Positions 25,735 through 34,015 of a stretch of 64,000 bases of DNA are shown here, in pieces. This DNA comes from Paucibacter sp. PLA-PC-4. Its GTDB lineage: Bacteria; Pseudomonadota; Gammaproteobacteria; Burkholderiales; Burkholderiaceae_C. A program made the translations under genes and the position numbers. Position 1 is the first letter of the stretch. Each line of letters opens with the position of its first letter. The DNA is taken from positions 163,114-227,113 of the forward strand of contig NZ_JAPFGP010000010.1 of the NCBI RefSeq assembly GCF_026241155.1, read 5' to 3'. Below the pieces are notes generated by a model. The model worked only from the letters and a program-made list of their open reading frames with translations. It made no database searches and was not told the origin of the DNA.

Positions 25735-27177
25735 TCAGGCAGGACAGGCCAGCGCGTCGGCATGGCGGTCCCAGATGGCGGGGCGTTGCGGGCGTCCGTT
25801 GGCGGTGGCCAGGCCGGTCTCGGGGCCGAAGGCGGCGCGGGCTCGTACCCAGGACTGGATGCGGGCGTAGTCGGGCAGCTGGGTGTTGGCGGCATCGACG
25901 GCGGCCTGCAGCTCAGCATCGTCGGCACGGGGCTGCGACGGCCACAGCACCGCGCTGAGCGCGGGCTGGCCATCGCCGAAGACCACCGCCTGGGCGATGG
26001 CCGGCTCGCCACGCAGCGCGGTCTCCACCCACTCGGGTGAAATATTGCGGCCAAACGCGGTGATCAGCAGGTGTTTCTTACGGCCGCTGATGTGAACAAA
26101 GCCATCGGCGTCGATACGGCCCAGGTCGCCGCTGGGCCACCACTGGGGCACCGGCGTCGGGTCGCGCAGATAGCCAGCGAACAGGCTGCCTGCCACCTCG
26201 ATTTCCCCGTCCGCCGCGACGCGCAGCCGCGCATGCGGCAACGGCCGGCCGGCGCTGCCGGGACAATCGGCACCGGGCAGGTTCAGGGTCTGCACCGAGG
26301 CCGCTTCCGACAGGCCGTAGCCCTCGTGCGCCGGAATACCCAGCTCGCGGGCGTCGGCCAGAAGCCGTGTGCCGACCGCCGCACCGCCGACAGCCACCAG
26401 CTTCAGCGAGGTCGGCGCGCACTGGCCGCTTTGCAACAGATAGACCGCCCAGGCGCGCAGCATCTGCGGCAGCAGGATCAAGCTATCGGGCCGCTGCGCG
26501 ACGACTGCGGCATGAAAGCGCGCCGCATCGAAGCTCGATGATCCTGTCAGCCCCAGCTCAGCCAGCGGCAGCACGACGCAGGTCGCCCCGCGCCGCAGCG
26601 GCGCCATCAGGCCGGCGATGTTCTCCAGCAGCACCGCAAAGGGCAGCGCGCAGAGATGGCGACGGATATCCAGCGGCGCCATCGCCTGCACCAGACCGGC
26701 CGCGACGCGCTGTAGCGCGGCGCCATCAAGGCAGACGCCCTTGGGCGCACCGGTGCTGCCGGAGGTGAAGGTGATCTTGGCCGTGCCGGCCGGCAGCTCC
26801 AGCGGCGCTCCAGGCAAGCGCAGGCAGACCAGGGCCTGACCGGCCAGCTCACAGGGATGGGCCGGTGCTTGCGGCCAGCGTGCAGCCAGCTCGCCAGGCG
26901 CCAGCAGCGTATCGACCGCGGCCGCCTGCAGCGCATGGCCCAGCTGCTCGGGCGTGAAGAACAGCGGCAGCGGCACATGGACCACCTCGGCCAGCGCTGC
27001 GGCCAGATCAGCAATGACCCAAGCCGGCGAGTTGTCCATCAAGGTGGCCAGCACGCGCGTGCCCTCGCCCTGCAGTCGACGCGCCAGGCCACGGGCTGCG
27101 CTCTCCAGCGCTTCGCGGGTCCAGGTCTGTCGCCCGTCCTCCACCGCGGCACCATGCCCCAGCAGCAGCCCGCTCAT
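25735..27177 (-). CDS. AMP-dependent acyl ligase/synthetase
   Basis: A 480-residue ANL-superfamily enzyme, short for the family (usually 500-600). It has the phosphate loop TFTSGSTGAPKG, the A5 region EGYGLSEAASVQ, the A7 motif WPSGDLGRID and the hinge GRKKHLLITAFGRNISP. It should activate a carboxylic acid as acyl-AMP. At the C-terminus the usual A10 Lys position (GK in canonical enzymes) appears to be Arg, in ANGRPQR. That could weaken the adenylation half and deserves checking by alignment. It is coupled by ATGA to the hemolysin-family gene upstream. Confidence 0.9.
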   Translation of the reverse strand: MSGLLLGHGAAVEDGRQTWTREALESAARGLARRLQGEGTRVLATLMDNSPAWVIADLAAALAEVVHVPLPLFFTPEQLGHALQAAAVDTLLAPGELAARWPQAPAHPCELAGQALVCLRLPGAPLELPAGTAKITFTSGSTGAPKGVCLDGAALQRVAAGLVQAMAPLDIRRHLCALPFAVLLENIAGLMAPLRRGATCVVLPLAELGLTGSSSFDAARFHAAVVAQRPDSLILLPQMLRAWAVYLLQSGQCAPTSLKLVAVGGAAVGTRLLADARELGIPAHEGYGLSEAASVQTLNLPGADCPGSAGRPLPHARLRVAADGEIEVAGSLFAGYLRDPTPVPQWWPSGDLGRIDADGFVHISGRKKHLLITAFGRNISPEWVETALRGEPAIAQAVVFGDGQPALSAVLWPSQPRADDAELQAAVDAANTQLPDYARIQSWVRARAAFGPETGLATANGRPQRPAIWDRHADALACPA

Positions 27178-27851
27178 GAGGTCTCCTTCGCTGCACGTCC
27201 TTCCCGACGACGGGCCAGCTGCTGCAGCGCCTGCGGAAGATGGCCGGCCAGCACGACCGGGCGGTGCTCGTAGTAGCGGCCCCAAAGCCGCGCCTCGTCG
27301 GGGTTCAGCACGGCCGGGTCGGCCAGTCCCAGAGCCAGTGGCGTGACGCCGATGCGCAGGAACAGATGGCGCAGCTCGGTGGTCAGTGTGCTGACCACCC
27401 ACTCGAAACCCTGCTCGGCCAGGTGCGGCCCCATCAGCATGATCAGGCGCCGGCCCTCACCGGAGCGAGCCGCAGCCAGATGGCCGACCTCGACGATGCG
27501 CCCACGTGCCGGCGTCGCCGCGCCGGCCTGGCGGGCCAGCATCTGCTCGATGGGCGCGGCCAGGTAGCGCTCCAGGAACAGCGTCTCGCTGGCGGGCCGG
27601 TAGCCGGCGGCCGCGACGATGTTTTCGCCGCTCTCGTCGCACAGGCTCAGCAACAGCGGCGCGAACTGCTGCAGCGTCGCGCCGAAGCGCTGGGCATAGA
27701 TGGCGGCGATGAAGGCCTCGACCGCCTCGCGGCCCGGCTCGCCCGGGCGATGCAGTCGCAGACGCGGGCTTGCTGGCAGGGGCGCCGCATCCGACGTTCG
27801 GGCCAGGCAGGACGGGGGCGGGAAACAACAGGCGGCGCTCAGCAAGGTCAC
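27174..27851 (-). CDS. Thermostable hemolysin family protein (GNAT-like)
   Basis: A product of up to 225 residues matching the thermostable hemolysin family named after Vibrio delta-VPH: LFLERYLAAPIEQMLA, RGRIVEVGHLAAARSG and WGRYYEHRPVVLAGHL are its typical blocks. Despite the name, the family has a GNAT-like core related to acyl-transferases and autoinducer synthases; a haemolytic role is not implied. The longest frame starts at GTG 27851, but AAGGAG abuts it, so the TTG at 27845 may be the true start. It is the first gene of the operon and lies 61 bases from the PmrA-type box. Confidence 0.8.
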   Translation of the reverse strand: MTLLSAACCFPPPSCLARTSDAAPLPASPRLRLHRPGEPGREAVEAFIAAIYAQRFGATLQQFAPLLLSLCDESGENIVAAAGYRPASETLFLERYLAAPIEQMLARQAGAATPARGRIVEVGHLAAARSGEGRRLIMLMGPHLAEQGFEWVVSTLTTELRHLFLRIGVTPLALGLADPAVLNPDEARLWGRYYEHRPVVLAGHLPQALQQLARRREGRAAKETS

Positions 27852-27911
27852 TCCTTTGCAAACCCGCCAGGAGCGGCAGGTCGGTATGGGAGTGGATGCT
27901 CGGGGCTGGCG

Positions 27912-27928
27912 ATTAAGCGTGCATTAAG
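27912..27928 (-). promoter_or_regulatory. PmrA/QseB-type box upstream of the acyl operon
   Basis: ATTAAG-CGTGC-ATTAAG is a perfect direct repeat with an 11-base period. It matches the hTTAAk-N5-hTTAAk consensus of PmrA/QseB-branch regulators on either strand. It sits 61 bases upstream of the hemolysin-family start and about 130 bases upstream of the small gene at 28057. The likely binder is the regulator at 21538. Confidence 0.65.
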
Positions 27929-28056
27929 CGCTACGGACCGCGCTGCGGGCCGCTCAGGTAGGACAAGGGCTACAGCCGCAGGCGGGGCTGTCCGCTTCGC
28001 GGCGACGGCTGCGCGGACGATGCTCACCCCTGTTCACGGCAAACCTGGAGACGCCC

Positions 28057-28284
28057 ATGACACAGACCGCCCTCATCACCGGCAAGGTCGAGTACCGCGA
28101 AGGCGACGGCCCCAGCATCGTGATACGCAAGGGACCCATCGAAGTCCAGACCACCCGAGCCGACGCCACGCTGAGCTGGGTCGATGGCGAGACCCACGGC
28201 TCGGCTGCAATACCGCTGGGCGATTTCAAGCGCTTCGTTGCCAAGGGCCTGATCAAGATTGGCGATGAGATTCCGCCTGCTTGA
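28057..28284 (+). CDS. Small conserved hypothetical protein
   Basis: A 75-residue protein (MTQTALITGKVEYREGDGPS...) with an alternating beta pattern and a short C-terminal helix (LGDFKRFVAKGLIKIGDEI). It is soluble, with no signal peptide. I recall similar uncharacterised proteins in related Burkholderiales but no named domain. It is divergent from the acyl operon and shares the intergenic region with the PmrA-type box, so both could respond to the same regulator. Confidence 0.65.
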   Translation: MTQTALITGKVEYREGDGPSIVIRKGPIEVQTTRADATLSWVDGETHGSAAIPLGDFKRFVAKGLIKIGDEIPPA

Positions 28285-28364
28285 TTGATCTGGCGCAAGA
28301 CCCGCACTGCCTCAGTACCTAGACTGGGCTGCACCGGCACCATCCATCGCACGGAGCCCCCCCG

Positions 28365-29201
28365 ATGAGCTATCGCAGCCTTCTCGTCCACCTGGATCAG
28401 ACCCCGCAGTGTTCCGAGCGCAGCCGGCAGGCGATCGCGCTGGCGCAGCGCATGCAATGCCATCTGGTCGGCTTGGCGCCAACCGGCCTGCTGAACTTTC
28501 CGGCCGTTCCCGAGGCTAGCGGGGCGCTCGCCGAGTTCAACTCCATGGCCTGGGAAATGCTGCAGGAGCAGGCCGGGCAGGCTGCCGAGCGTTTTCGTGC
28601 CGGCTGTGCCGTCGCTGGCATGCGCTCCTGCGAAGTGATTGTTGACGCTGCGGATACCGCATCCTCGCTGGTACGCCATGCCCACTGCTCGGATCTGCTG
28701 CTGATGAGCCAGCCCGACCCCGACAAGCCCGGCCACTCGCAGGCACGCGCCGTGCTCGAACAGGTCCTTTTGCACAGCGCCCGCCCCACCCTGCTCCTGC
28801 CCTATGCAGCCAGCTTCCACACCCTGGGCCAACGCGCACTGGTGGCCTGGGATGACAGCCGCGAGGCCGCACGCGCCCTCAACGATGCCCTGCCGCTGCT
28901 GCGTCAGGCGCAAAGCGTGCAGTTGCTGAGCTGGCGTGAGGGCCTGGAGGACGAAGACCTGCGGCCGCGACTGGCGGCGCTGCAGCAATGGCTGGCGTGG
29001 CAGGGTGTGGCCGCAGAGGCCCGCGAGGAACGCAGCGAGATCGGCGTGGCCGAGGCCCTGCTCTCACGCGCGGCCGATCAGGACGCCGACTTGATCGTTA
29101 TGGGTGCCTACGGTCACTCGCGCTGGACCGAGTTGGTGCTGGGCGGGGCCACGCGCGGGCTGCTGGACGCGATGACGGTGCCGGTGCTGATGTCTCACTG
29201 A
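28365..29201 (+). CDS. Universal stress protein, two tandem UspA domains
   Basis: A 278-residue protein with two UspA folds. The first half (residues 1-145) starts YRSLLVHLDQTPQ and lacks a clear ATP loop. The second (about 155-278) has ALVAWDDSREAARAL and DADLIVMGAYGHSRWTELVLGGATRGLL, the G2xG9xGS/T-like ATP-binding pattern. The role is cytosolic stress adaptation of unknown detail. It lies 80 bases after the small gene at 28057. Confidence 0.9.
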   Translation: MSYRSLLVHLDQTPQCSERSRQAIALAQRMQCHLVGLAPTGLLNFPAVPEASGALAEFNSMAWEMLQEQAGQAAERFRAGCAVAGMRSCEVIVDAADTASSLVRHAHCSDLLLMSQPDPDKPGHSQARAVLEQVLLHSARPTLLLPYAASFHTLGQRALVAWDDSREAARALNDALPLLRQAQSVQLLSWREGLEDEDLRPRLAALQQWLAWQGVAAEAREERSEIGVAEALLSRAADQDADLIVMGAYGHSRWTELVLGGATRGLLDAMTVPVLMSH

Positions 29202-29213
29202 GACCTGCGGCCC

Positions 29214-29957
29214 TCAGCGCGGGGGTGCGGCCAACCCGCGCAGCCGCAGATGGGCCTGGTCCTGCGGATCTGGTGGCACGCTCTGCCGGGCACTCAGGTA
29301 GCGGGCGCTGAATACCTCCAGATAGGCTTCCAGCGTCTGCGCGGCGTGCACGTCCCCTGCCAGGGCCAGGCACAGCGCGGCCACTTCAGAAGTGCAGAAA
29401 TGATGATCGTGGCTGGAGCGGCGCAAGCGATAGCGCGACAGCTGATCGGGCTTCAGGCTCAGCACCGGCAAGCGGTCCAGGTAGGGGCTTTTGCGGAAGA
29501 TCTTGCGCGCCTCGGACCAGGTGCCGTCCAGCAGCACGAACAGCGGGCGTCGCCCGTCGCGCAGCGGCGGCGCCAGCTCGCTGACCACCCGCTCGGGCGC
29601 GGCCACGAACTCGCCGGGGAACACCACATAGGGCTGCCACTGCGGATCGGCCAGCAAGGCCGGCAGCGCCGGGTCGACCGCGACGCGGGACCAGGTGAAC
29701 GCGTGGGTCTGCTCCAGCACATCGGCCACCAGCCAGCCGGTGTTGCTGGGCTTGAGCGGCTCGAACTCGGCCATGACCAGGCACACGGCCGCGCGCGGTG
29801 GCGCCGCCAGTTGCGGCCGCAGCGCACACATGCAGTGGCTGGGAGCCAGGCGGCAGCGCGCGCAGCGTTCCTTGCGGGGTATGCCGCGATCAAGGTGGGG
29901 GCGGGTACTGCTGTGCGCCAGGCAGGCGGCACGCAAGCGGGAGACGGCATGGGGCAT
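29214..29957 (-). CDS. DTW-domain tRNA-uridine aminocarboxypropyltransferase
   Basis: A 247-residue protein with an N-terminal zinc-type CARCRLAPSHCMC cluster (residues 32-44) and the DTW signature in FVLLDGTWSEARKI, followed by LSLKPDQLSRYRLR. This is the YfiP/TapT family, which transfers the aminocarboxypropyl group of SAM to uridine (acp3U47) in tRNA. The first 30 residues are basic and could be shorter if a later start is used. Confidence 0.87.
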   Translation of the reverse strand: MPHAVSRLRAACLAHSSTRPHLDRGIPRKERCARCRLAPSHCMCALRPQLAAPPRAAVCLVMAEFEPLKPSNTGWLVADVLEQTHAFTWSRVAVDPALPALLADPQWQPYVVFPGEFVAAPERVVSELAPPLRDGRRPLFVLLDGTWSEARKIFRKSPYLDRLPVLSLKPDQLSRYRLRRSSHDHHFCTSEVAALCLALAGDVHAAQTLEAYLEVFSARYLSARQSVPPDPQDQAHLRLRGLAAPPR

Positions 29958-29989
29958 CCGGGCAGTCTACGGGCTACCGGCGCCTGGCC

Positions 29990-30277
29990 TCAATCGCTCC
30001 AGCTGAGCATGGGGCCGAGCTGGCGCTGCGCCATGAAGACCGCTTCGCGCAGCGACAGCGCGGCGCCGCCGTTGTGCCACTCGGCATGGGGCAGATCGAA
30101 GAGCACGTAGTAGCAGTCGGCGACGCGGTCGCGCGCGAGTTCGGGCGGGTCATCATCATCGCCGCTGCCCAACAACAGGTGGTGGTGCACGATGCGGACA
30201 TGGCAGGCACTGACCCCGCCATGAAACCACAGGCCCTGCTTGACGCAGGGCAGGCGCTCAAGATCCTTGTTGTCCAT
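29990..30277 (-). CDS. Small hypothetical protein
   Basis: A 95-residue soluble protein (MDNKDLERLPCVKQGLWFHGG...) rich in His and Asp (VHHHLLLGSGDDDDPPE), with FDLPHAEWHNGGAALSLREAVFMAQRQL at the end. I recognise no family. GC usage is like its neighbours and it lies 33 bases before the DTW gene on the same strand, so it may be co-transcribed. Confidence 0.55.
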   Translation of the reverse strand: MDNKDLERLPCVKQGLWFHGGVSACHVRIVHHHLLLGSGDDDDPPELARDRVADCYYVLFDLPHAEWHNGGAALSLREAVFMAQRQLGPMLSWSD

Positions 30278-30425
30278 GCCTTGGGCCTCCGTTGAGGGCC
30301 GCAGTGCAGCCCTTGGGCTACGAAATTCTGCCGACAGGCCCCGTCAAAAGCGGGTACACGGCTGGTTTTTTACACCCGCCCTGCCTATGTTTTGCAGCCC
30401 TACTACAAAGCGTACCAAGGCCCGA

Positions 30426-31520
30426 ATGACCCTGTCGAGCTATGCCACCGACTTGCTCGAACGCGAGCAGGCGCTGCTGTGCCTGCAGCGCCTGCATCAG
30501 CGCGCCAGTGCGGGCCAGGGCGGCATCCTGCTGCTGACCGGCGAAGCCGGCCTGGGCAAGTCCAGCGTGCTGCGGCGCTGGGCACGCGAGCTCGATGCCG
30601 GCAGCCAACTCTGGTGGGGCGGCTGCGGCGATCTGTTCTCCCCGCGCCCCATGGGACCGCTGCGGGACATGGCCCTGAGGCTGGGCAGCCAGGCCCAACC
30701 CTTGCTCGATCTGATGGACACAGGTGCCTCGGCGGGGCGCTTATTCGGCTGGCTGCAGGAGCGCCTAAGTCGTTCGCCGCGCCCCTGTATGCTGGTCTTC
30801 GGGGACGTGCACTGGGCCGACGAGGGCACGCTGGACCTGCTCAGATTCCTAGGGCGCCGACTGGTCGCCTGGCCCTGCGCGATGGTGCTCAGCTGCAGCG
30901 CCGAGGAGGTCATGCCCCCATCCACTGTGCCAGGAGCTGGCCGACCTGCCCGGGGCCAGCCTGCAACGCCTGGCGCTGCAACCGCTGTCGGGCGCAGCCG
31001 TCGCGGCGCTGGCAGCGCGTGCCGGCCGGCCTTGCGACGGCCTGCACGAGGCCACCGGCGGCAATCCCTTCTATGTCACCGAAGTGCTGGGCAGCGGCCT
31101 GGCCGACGCCGGGCAGGATGTGCCCAGCTCGGTCCGCGACGCCGTGCGCGCGTGCTTGAGCCGGCTGGAGGCCGACGAGCGCGAACTGCTCGACCGGCTG
31201 AGCCAGTTGCCCGGCGAGGTGCCAACCTGGCTGATGCAAGCCTGGCTGCCGGTAGCGCTGTCGGCAGCGCAGGACCCCTGTCAGGCACGCGGCCTGCTGG
31301 TGCCCAGTGACACGGGCCTGAACCTCCGACATGCACTGGCCCGCCGGGCCACGGCCGAGGCGGTGCCGGCGGCACGGCGCCGGGCCTTGCATGCCGAGTT
31401 GCTTCTGTTGCTGTCCCGGCCACCGGCCGGCAGCCGGGCGGTGGCGCTGTCGCAGCGGCAGCACCATGTCTGCCAGGTCGCCAACGCGGCCCAGGTCCGA
31501 GCAGGCCTGAGAGGCACTGG
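30426..31520 (+). pseudogene. Frameshifted ATPase regulator (AAA/MalT-like)
   Basis: The first frame from the ATG at 30426 encodes an AAA ATP-binding domain: LLTGEAGLGKSSVLRRWA (Walker A) and CMLVFGDVHWADEGTLDLLRFL (Walker B). At a run of C at 30914-30918 the reading shifts by one base. Coding then continues as HPLCQELADLPG, EATGGNPFYVTEVLG and SSVRDAVRACLSRLE, the usual continuation of such ATPases. It breaks off near 31500 without the TPR region or a LuxR helix-turn-helix. So it is one frameshift plus a truncation; without the single-base shift the first 360 residues would be intact. Confidence 0.8.
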
Positions 31521-31522
31521 AG

Positions 31523-31807
31523 AGCAGCTACCACCTGGAGTTATTGGGCATCCCGTAACAGGTCCACGAACGCGAGCTCGAAGACCGATAGATCAGGAGA
31601 CTGCGCGACTTGATCCTTGAACTGGGTACGGGTTTTTGCTTCATTGGCAGGCAGCGCCGAGTCCCACTCGGGCGCAACGAGTACTGCATCAACCGGCTCT
31701 CCTACCACTGCTTCTCAATGGCACTCCTGGCCCAAAGCAGGTATGCGGCCCGTCCAGCCCCATCGGCTCGACGTTGCTGGTGGATATCTTGCCGAAACTT
31801 AGTTTGA
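31523..31807 (+). pseudogene. DUF1016 (YhcG-like PD-(D/E)XK nuclease) relic
   Basis: One frame with two in-frame stops (at 31556 and near 31589) reads YHLELLGIP, QVHERELED, RRLRDLILELGTGFCFIGRQ and then NEYCINRLSYH. This is the C-terminal signature of DUF1016/YhcG (the usual pattern is ELGxGFxFVGRQ followed by a FYxIDLxFYH-like strand). The piece directly abuts the broken ATPase and carries no N-terminus, so it is a dead fragment. YhcG proteins occur beside restriction and mobile genes, which fits island decay. Confidence 0.65.
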
Positions 31808-31817
31808 CTAGGGTGGG

Positions 31818-31840
31818 AAGGGCGGCAAATTGCCGCCCTT
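31818..31840. terminator. Perfect hairpin downstream of the LysR gene
   Basis: AAGGGCGGCAA and TTGCCGCCCTT are perfect 11-base arms around one base, 23 bases past the stop of the LysR gene on the minus strand. No long T-tract follows on either strand, so termination is plausible but not certain. Confidence 0.5.
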
Positions 31841-31862
31841 AGCCGTTCTTTGTCGGCGGAGG

Positions 31863-32774
31863 TTAGGAGTCGCCGAACGGATCCCGGTCCAACATGCAGT
31901 CGATAAACGAGCTCAGCAATGCAGGGCGATGATGCCGGTTGGAGTAGTACAAGAACAAGCCCGGACGAGAAATCGTCCAGTCAGACAGGATCTGTACAAG
32001 ACGCCCCTGCTTGAGCAGCTCTCCGACCTGATCCACCTCGAAGTGGTAGGCAATACCTAGACCGTTGACCGCTGCCGCCACGCCGATGTCGGCATGGTTG
32101 GTGACGACAGGCCCATCGACGGCTATCTCGTGCCGCTTGCCGCGCTTTTCGAACTCCCACCGGTAGAACCGCCCATCCATCTGGAGTCGCCAATTGATGC
32201 ACGCATGGTCGTGCAAATCGGTGGGCGTCTTGGGCGTGCCGTGCCGGGCCAGGTAGTCCGGAGAAGCAACGGCCATCATCTTCATGTCTGGTGAAAGACG
32301 GACGGCGATCATGTCCTTCTTGAGCTGACCACCGACTCGTATCCCGGCGTCGAAGCGGCCTGCCACGATGTCAGCCAGTGCGTCGTCCACTACGATATCC
32401 AGCACCACCTCAGGATGCGCCCGATGGAAGCGCTGCAGTCTTGGCGCAATGAGCGTTCTTGCCGCTATCCCGAGGGTGTTGATCCGCAAAATTCCACTTA
32501 TCTGACCGGTGGCGTCGCTTGCCTCGGCAACCGCGTTGGCCATTTCACGGAACAGCGGCGCCACGCGCGAATAGAGCTGCTCACCGCTTGCGGACGGGGC
32601 GACGCTTCTTGTTGTGCGATTCAACAGGCGCGCGCCGATGCGGCCTTCCAGCTGGCGGATGGTTTGACTCAACGCCGACGGAGACAAGCCCAGATACTCC
32701 GCAGCGCGGGCAAAGCTTTGCCTTTCAACGACGGCGATGAAAGCTTTGAGCTCGGCAAAGTCGGACCCCCGCAT
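31863..32774 (-). CDS. LysR-family regulator, divergent from the NTF2-SDR pair
   Basis: A 303-residue LysR protein: N-terminal helix-turn-helix (FIAVVERQSFARAAEYLGLSPSALSQTIRQLE) and a substrate-binding domain with VDDALADIVAGRFDAGIRVG. It is of the CrgA/YafC-type subgroup. Start ATG at 32774. It stands back to back with the NTF2-like and SDR genes, 98 bases apart, the classical layout of a LysR regulator and its target. The ligand is unknown. Confidence 0.92.
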   Translation of the reverse strand: MRGSDFAELKAFIAVVERQSFARAAEYLGLSPSALSQTIRQLEGRIGARLLNRTTRSVAPSASGEQLYSRVAPLFREMANAVAEASDATGQISGILRINTLGIAARTLIAPRLQRFHRAHPEVVLDIVVDDALADIVAGRFDAGIRVGGQLKKDMIAVRLSPDMKMMAVASPDYLARHGTPKTPTDLHDHACINWRLQMDGRFYRWEFEKRGKRHEIAVDGPVVTNHADIGVAAAVNGLGIAYHFEVDQVGELLKQGRLVQILSDWTISRPGLFLYYSNRHHRPALLSSFIDCMLDRDPFGDS

Positions 32775-32810
32775 TGTGTACTCTTTTCTACATAGGCCAT
32801 TCGAATTCTA

Positions 32811-32821
32811 AGAGATTCTCT
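32811..32821. promoter_or_regulatory. Palindrome in the LysR/NTF2 divergent promoter
   Basis: AGAGA-T-TCTCT is a perfect 11-base palindrome in an A/T-rich stretch of the 98-base divergent intergenic region, 51 bases ahead of the NTF2-like start. Candidate LysR binding site. Confidence 0.4.
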
Positions 32822-32872
32822 AAATGGATGTGCGGGCGCATCCTTCGTTCCGTCCCAACCAAGGAGCACACC

Positions 32873-33205
32873 ATGCCCTCTTCATTGACTCTCCCTGACC
32901 CGATCGCCGCGTACTTCGTGGCGGACACGCAAGGTCCCGACCAGGTCGCGCAATGCTTCACCCCGAAGGCCGTGGTGAAAGACGACGGCCACACCTTCAT
33001 CGGTCGCGACGCGATCCGGGCGTGGAAGCAGGCGGCCGACGCCAAGTACACCTGCACGACCGAGCCCTTCTCCCAGGAGCTGATTGAAGGCGTTCACGCA
33101 GTGAAGGCCCACGTGGCCGGCAATTTCAAGGGCAGCCCGCTCGATATGAAGTTCTTCTTCCGTCTCGAGCGCGGTCTGATTGCAAACATGGAGATTACGG
33201 TATGA
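32873..33205 (+). CDS. NTF2/SnoaL-like domain protein
   Basis: A 110-residue protein with the SnoaL-type cone fold pattern: DPIAAYFVADTQGPDQVAQCFTPKAVVKDDGHTF, then FIGRDAIRAW, and a C-terminal MKFFFRLERGLIANMEI. AAGGAG lies eight bases before the ATG at 32873. It is coupled by ATGA to the SDR gene. Such pairs act on small ketones or as isomerase-like helpers; no substrate can be named. Confidence 0.82.
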   Translation: MPSSLTLPDPIAAYFVADTQGPDQVAQCFTPKAVVKDDGHTFIGRDAIRAWKQAADAKYTCTTEPFSQELIEGVHAVKAHVAGNFKGSPLDMKFFFRLERGLIANMEITV

Positions 33206-33984
33206 GCTTCGATCTTCAACTGAACGGCCTGCGGGCCGTTGTCACTGGCGGAACCTTGGGCCTCGGCGCCGCGGTTGTCCGTGCTCTGGTGGATGCAGGT
33301 GCCCGCGTTGCGACTTCAGCTCGCAAAGCGCCGGAAGCCCCGGTCGAAGGCGTGTCGTACATCCTTGCCGACTTGACGACGGCTGACGGCGTGAGAACCC
33401 TGTCCGATTCCGTCCTCAAAGAGTGGGGGGGTGTCGACCTCCTGATCAACGTGCTTGGCGGCTCGCACGCCCCCACGGGCGGCTTCGCTGCACTCACCGA
33501 CGAACACTGGCTCTCCGAGCTGAATTTGAACCTCCTGCCGGCCGTGCGCTTGGACCGTGAACTTGTGCCGTCGATGCTCGCGCAAGGTTCCGGCGTGGTC
33601 ATTCATGTCAGCTCGATTCAGCGTGTTCTGCCGCTGCCCGATGCGACCACTGCATATGCTGCTTCTAAGGGGGCGCTGACGACGTACAGCAAGGCGCTGT
33701 CACGTGAAATCACGCCTAAGGGTGTTCGTGTGCTCAGCGTCGCGCCGGGCTGGATCATGACCGAGGCTTCCGAGGTGTTCGCGAAGCGTGTTGGCGCCGA
33801 TGCCGGCACTGACTACGAGGGCGGCAAGAAGATGATCATGGATGCCCTTGGTGGCATCCCAGTTGGCAGGGCGGCCACGCCGCAGGAAGTTGCCGATTTG
33901 ATCGTGTTCCTTGCGTCACCCCGCTCGGCATCCTCCGCAGGCTTCGAGTACCGCATTGATGGCGGCACCGTCCCGACGCTATAA
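33202..33984 (+). CDS. Short-chain dehydrogenase/reductase
   Basis: A 260-residue SDR: VVTGGTLGLGAAVVRAL (cofactor loop), DLLINVLGGSH, IHVSSIQRVLPLPDATTAYAASKGAL (Ser, Tyr-x3-Lys) and the C-terminal SSAGFEYRIDGG. It belongs to the classical oxidoreductase group. With the NTF2-like gene and the divergent LysR gene it forms a compact, self-regulated cassette of the type often seen in mobile or accessory regions. Confidence 0.92.
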   Translation: MSFDLQLNGLRAVVTGGTLGLGAAVVRALVDAGARVATSARKAPEAPVEGVSYILADLTTADGVRTLSDSVLKEWGGVDLLINVLGGSHAPTGGFAALTDEHWLSELNLNLLPAVRLDRELVPSMLAQGSGVVIHVSSIQRVLPLPDATTAYAASKGALTTYSKALSREITPKGVRVLSVAPGWIMTEASEVFAKRVGADAGTDYEGGKKMIMDALGGIPVGRAATPQEVADLIVFLASPRSASSAGFEYRIDGGTVPTL

Positions 33985-34015
33985 GCGCTACCTCCAGGCG
34001 CCAGGGTGGCTTTGA

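Noticed and set aside
27174..27851. Reading the thermostable hemolysin homologue as a virulence haemolysin
   Set aside because: The family name comes from one Vibrio protein. There is no signal peptide, and the operon context points to acyl metabolism.
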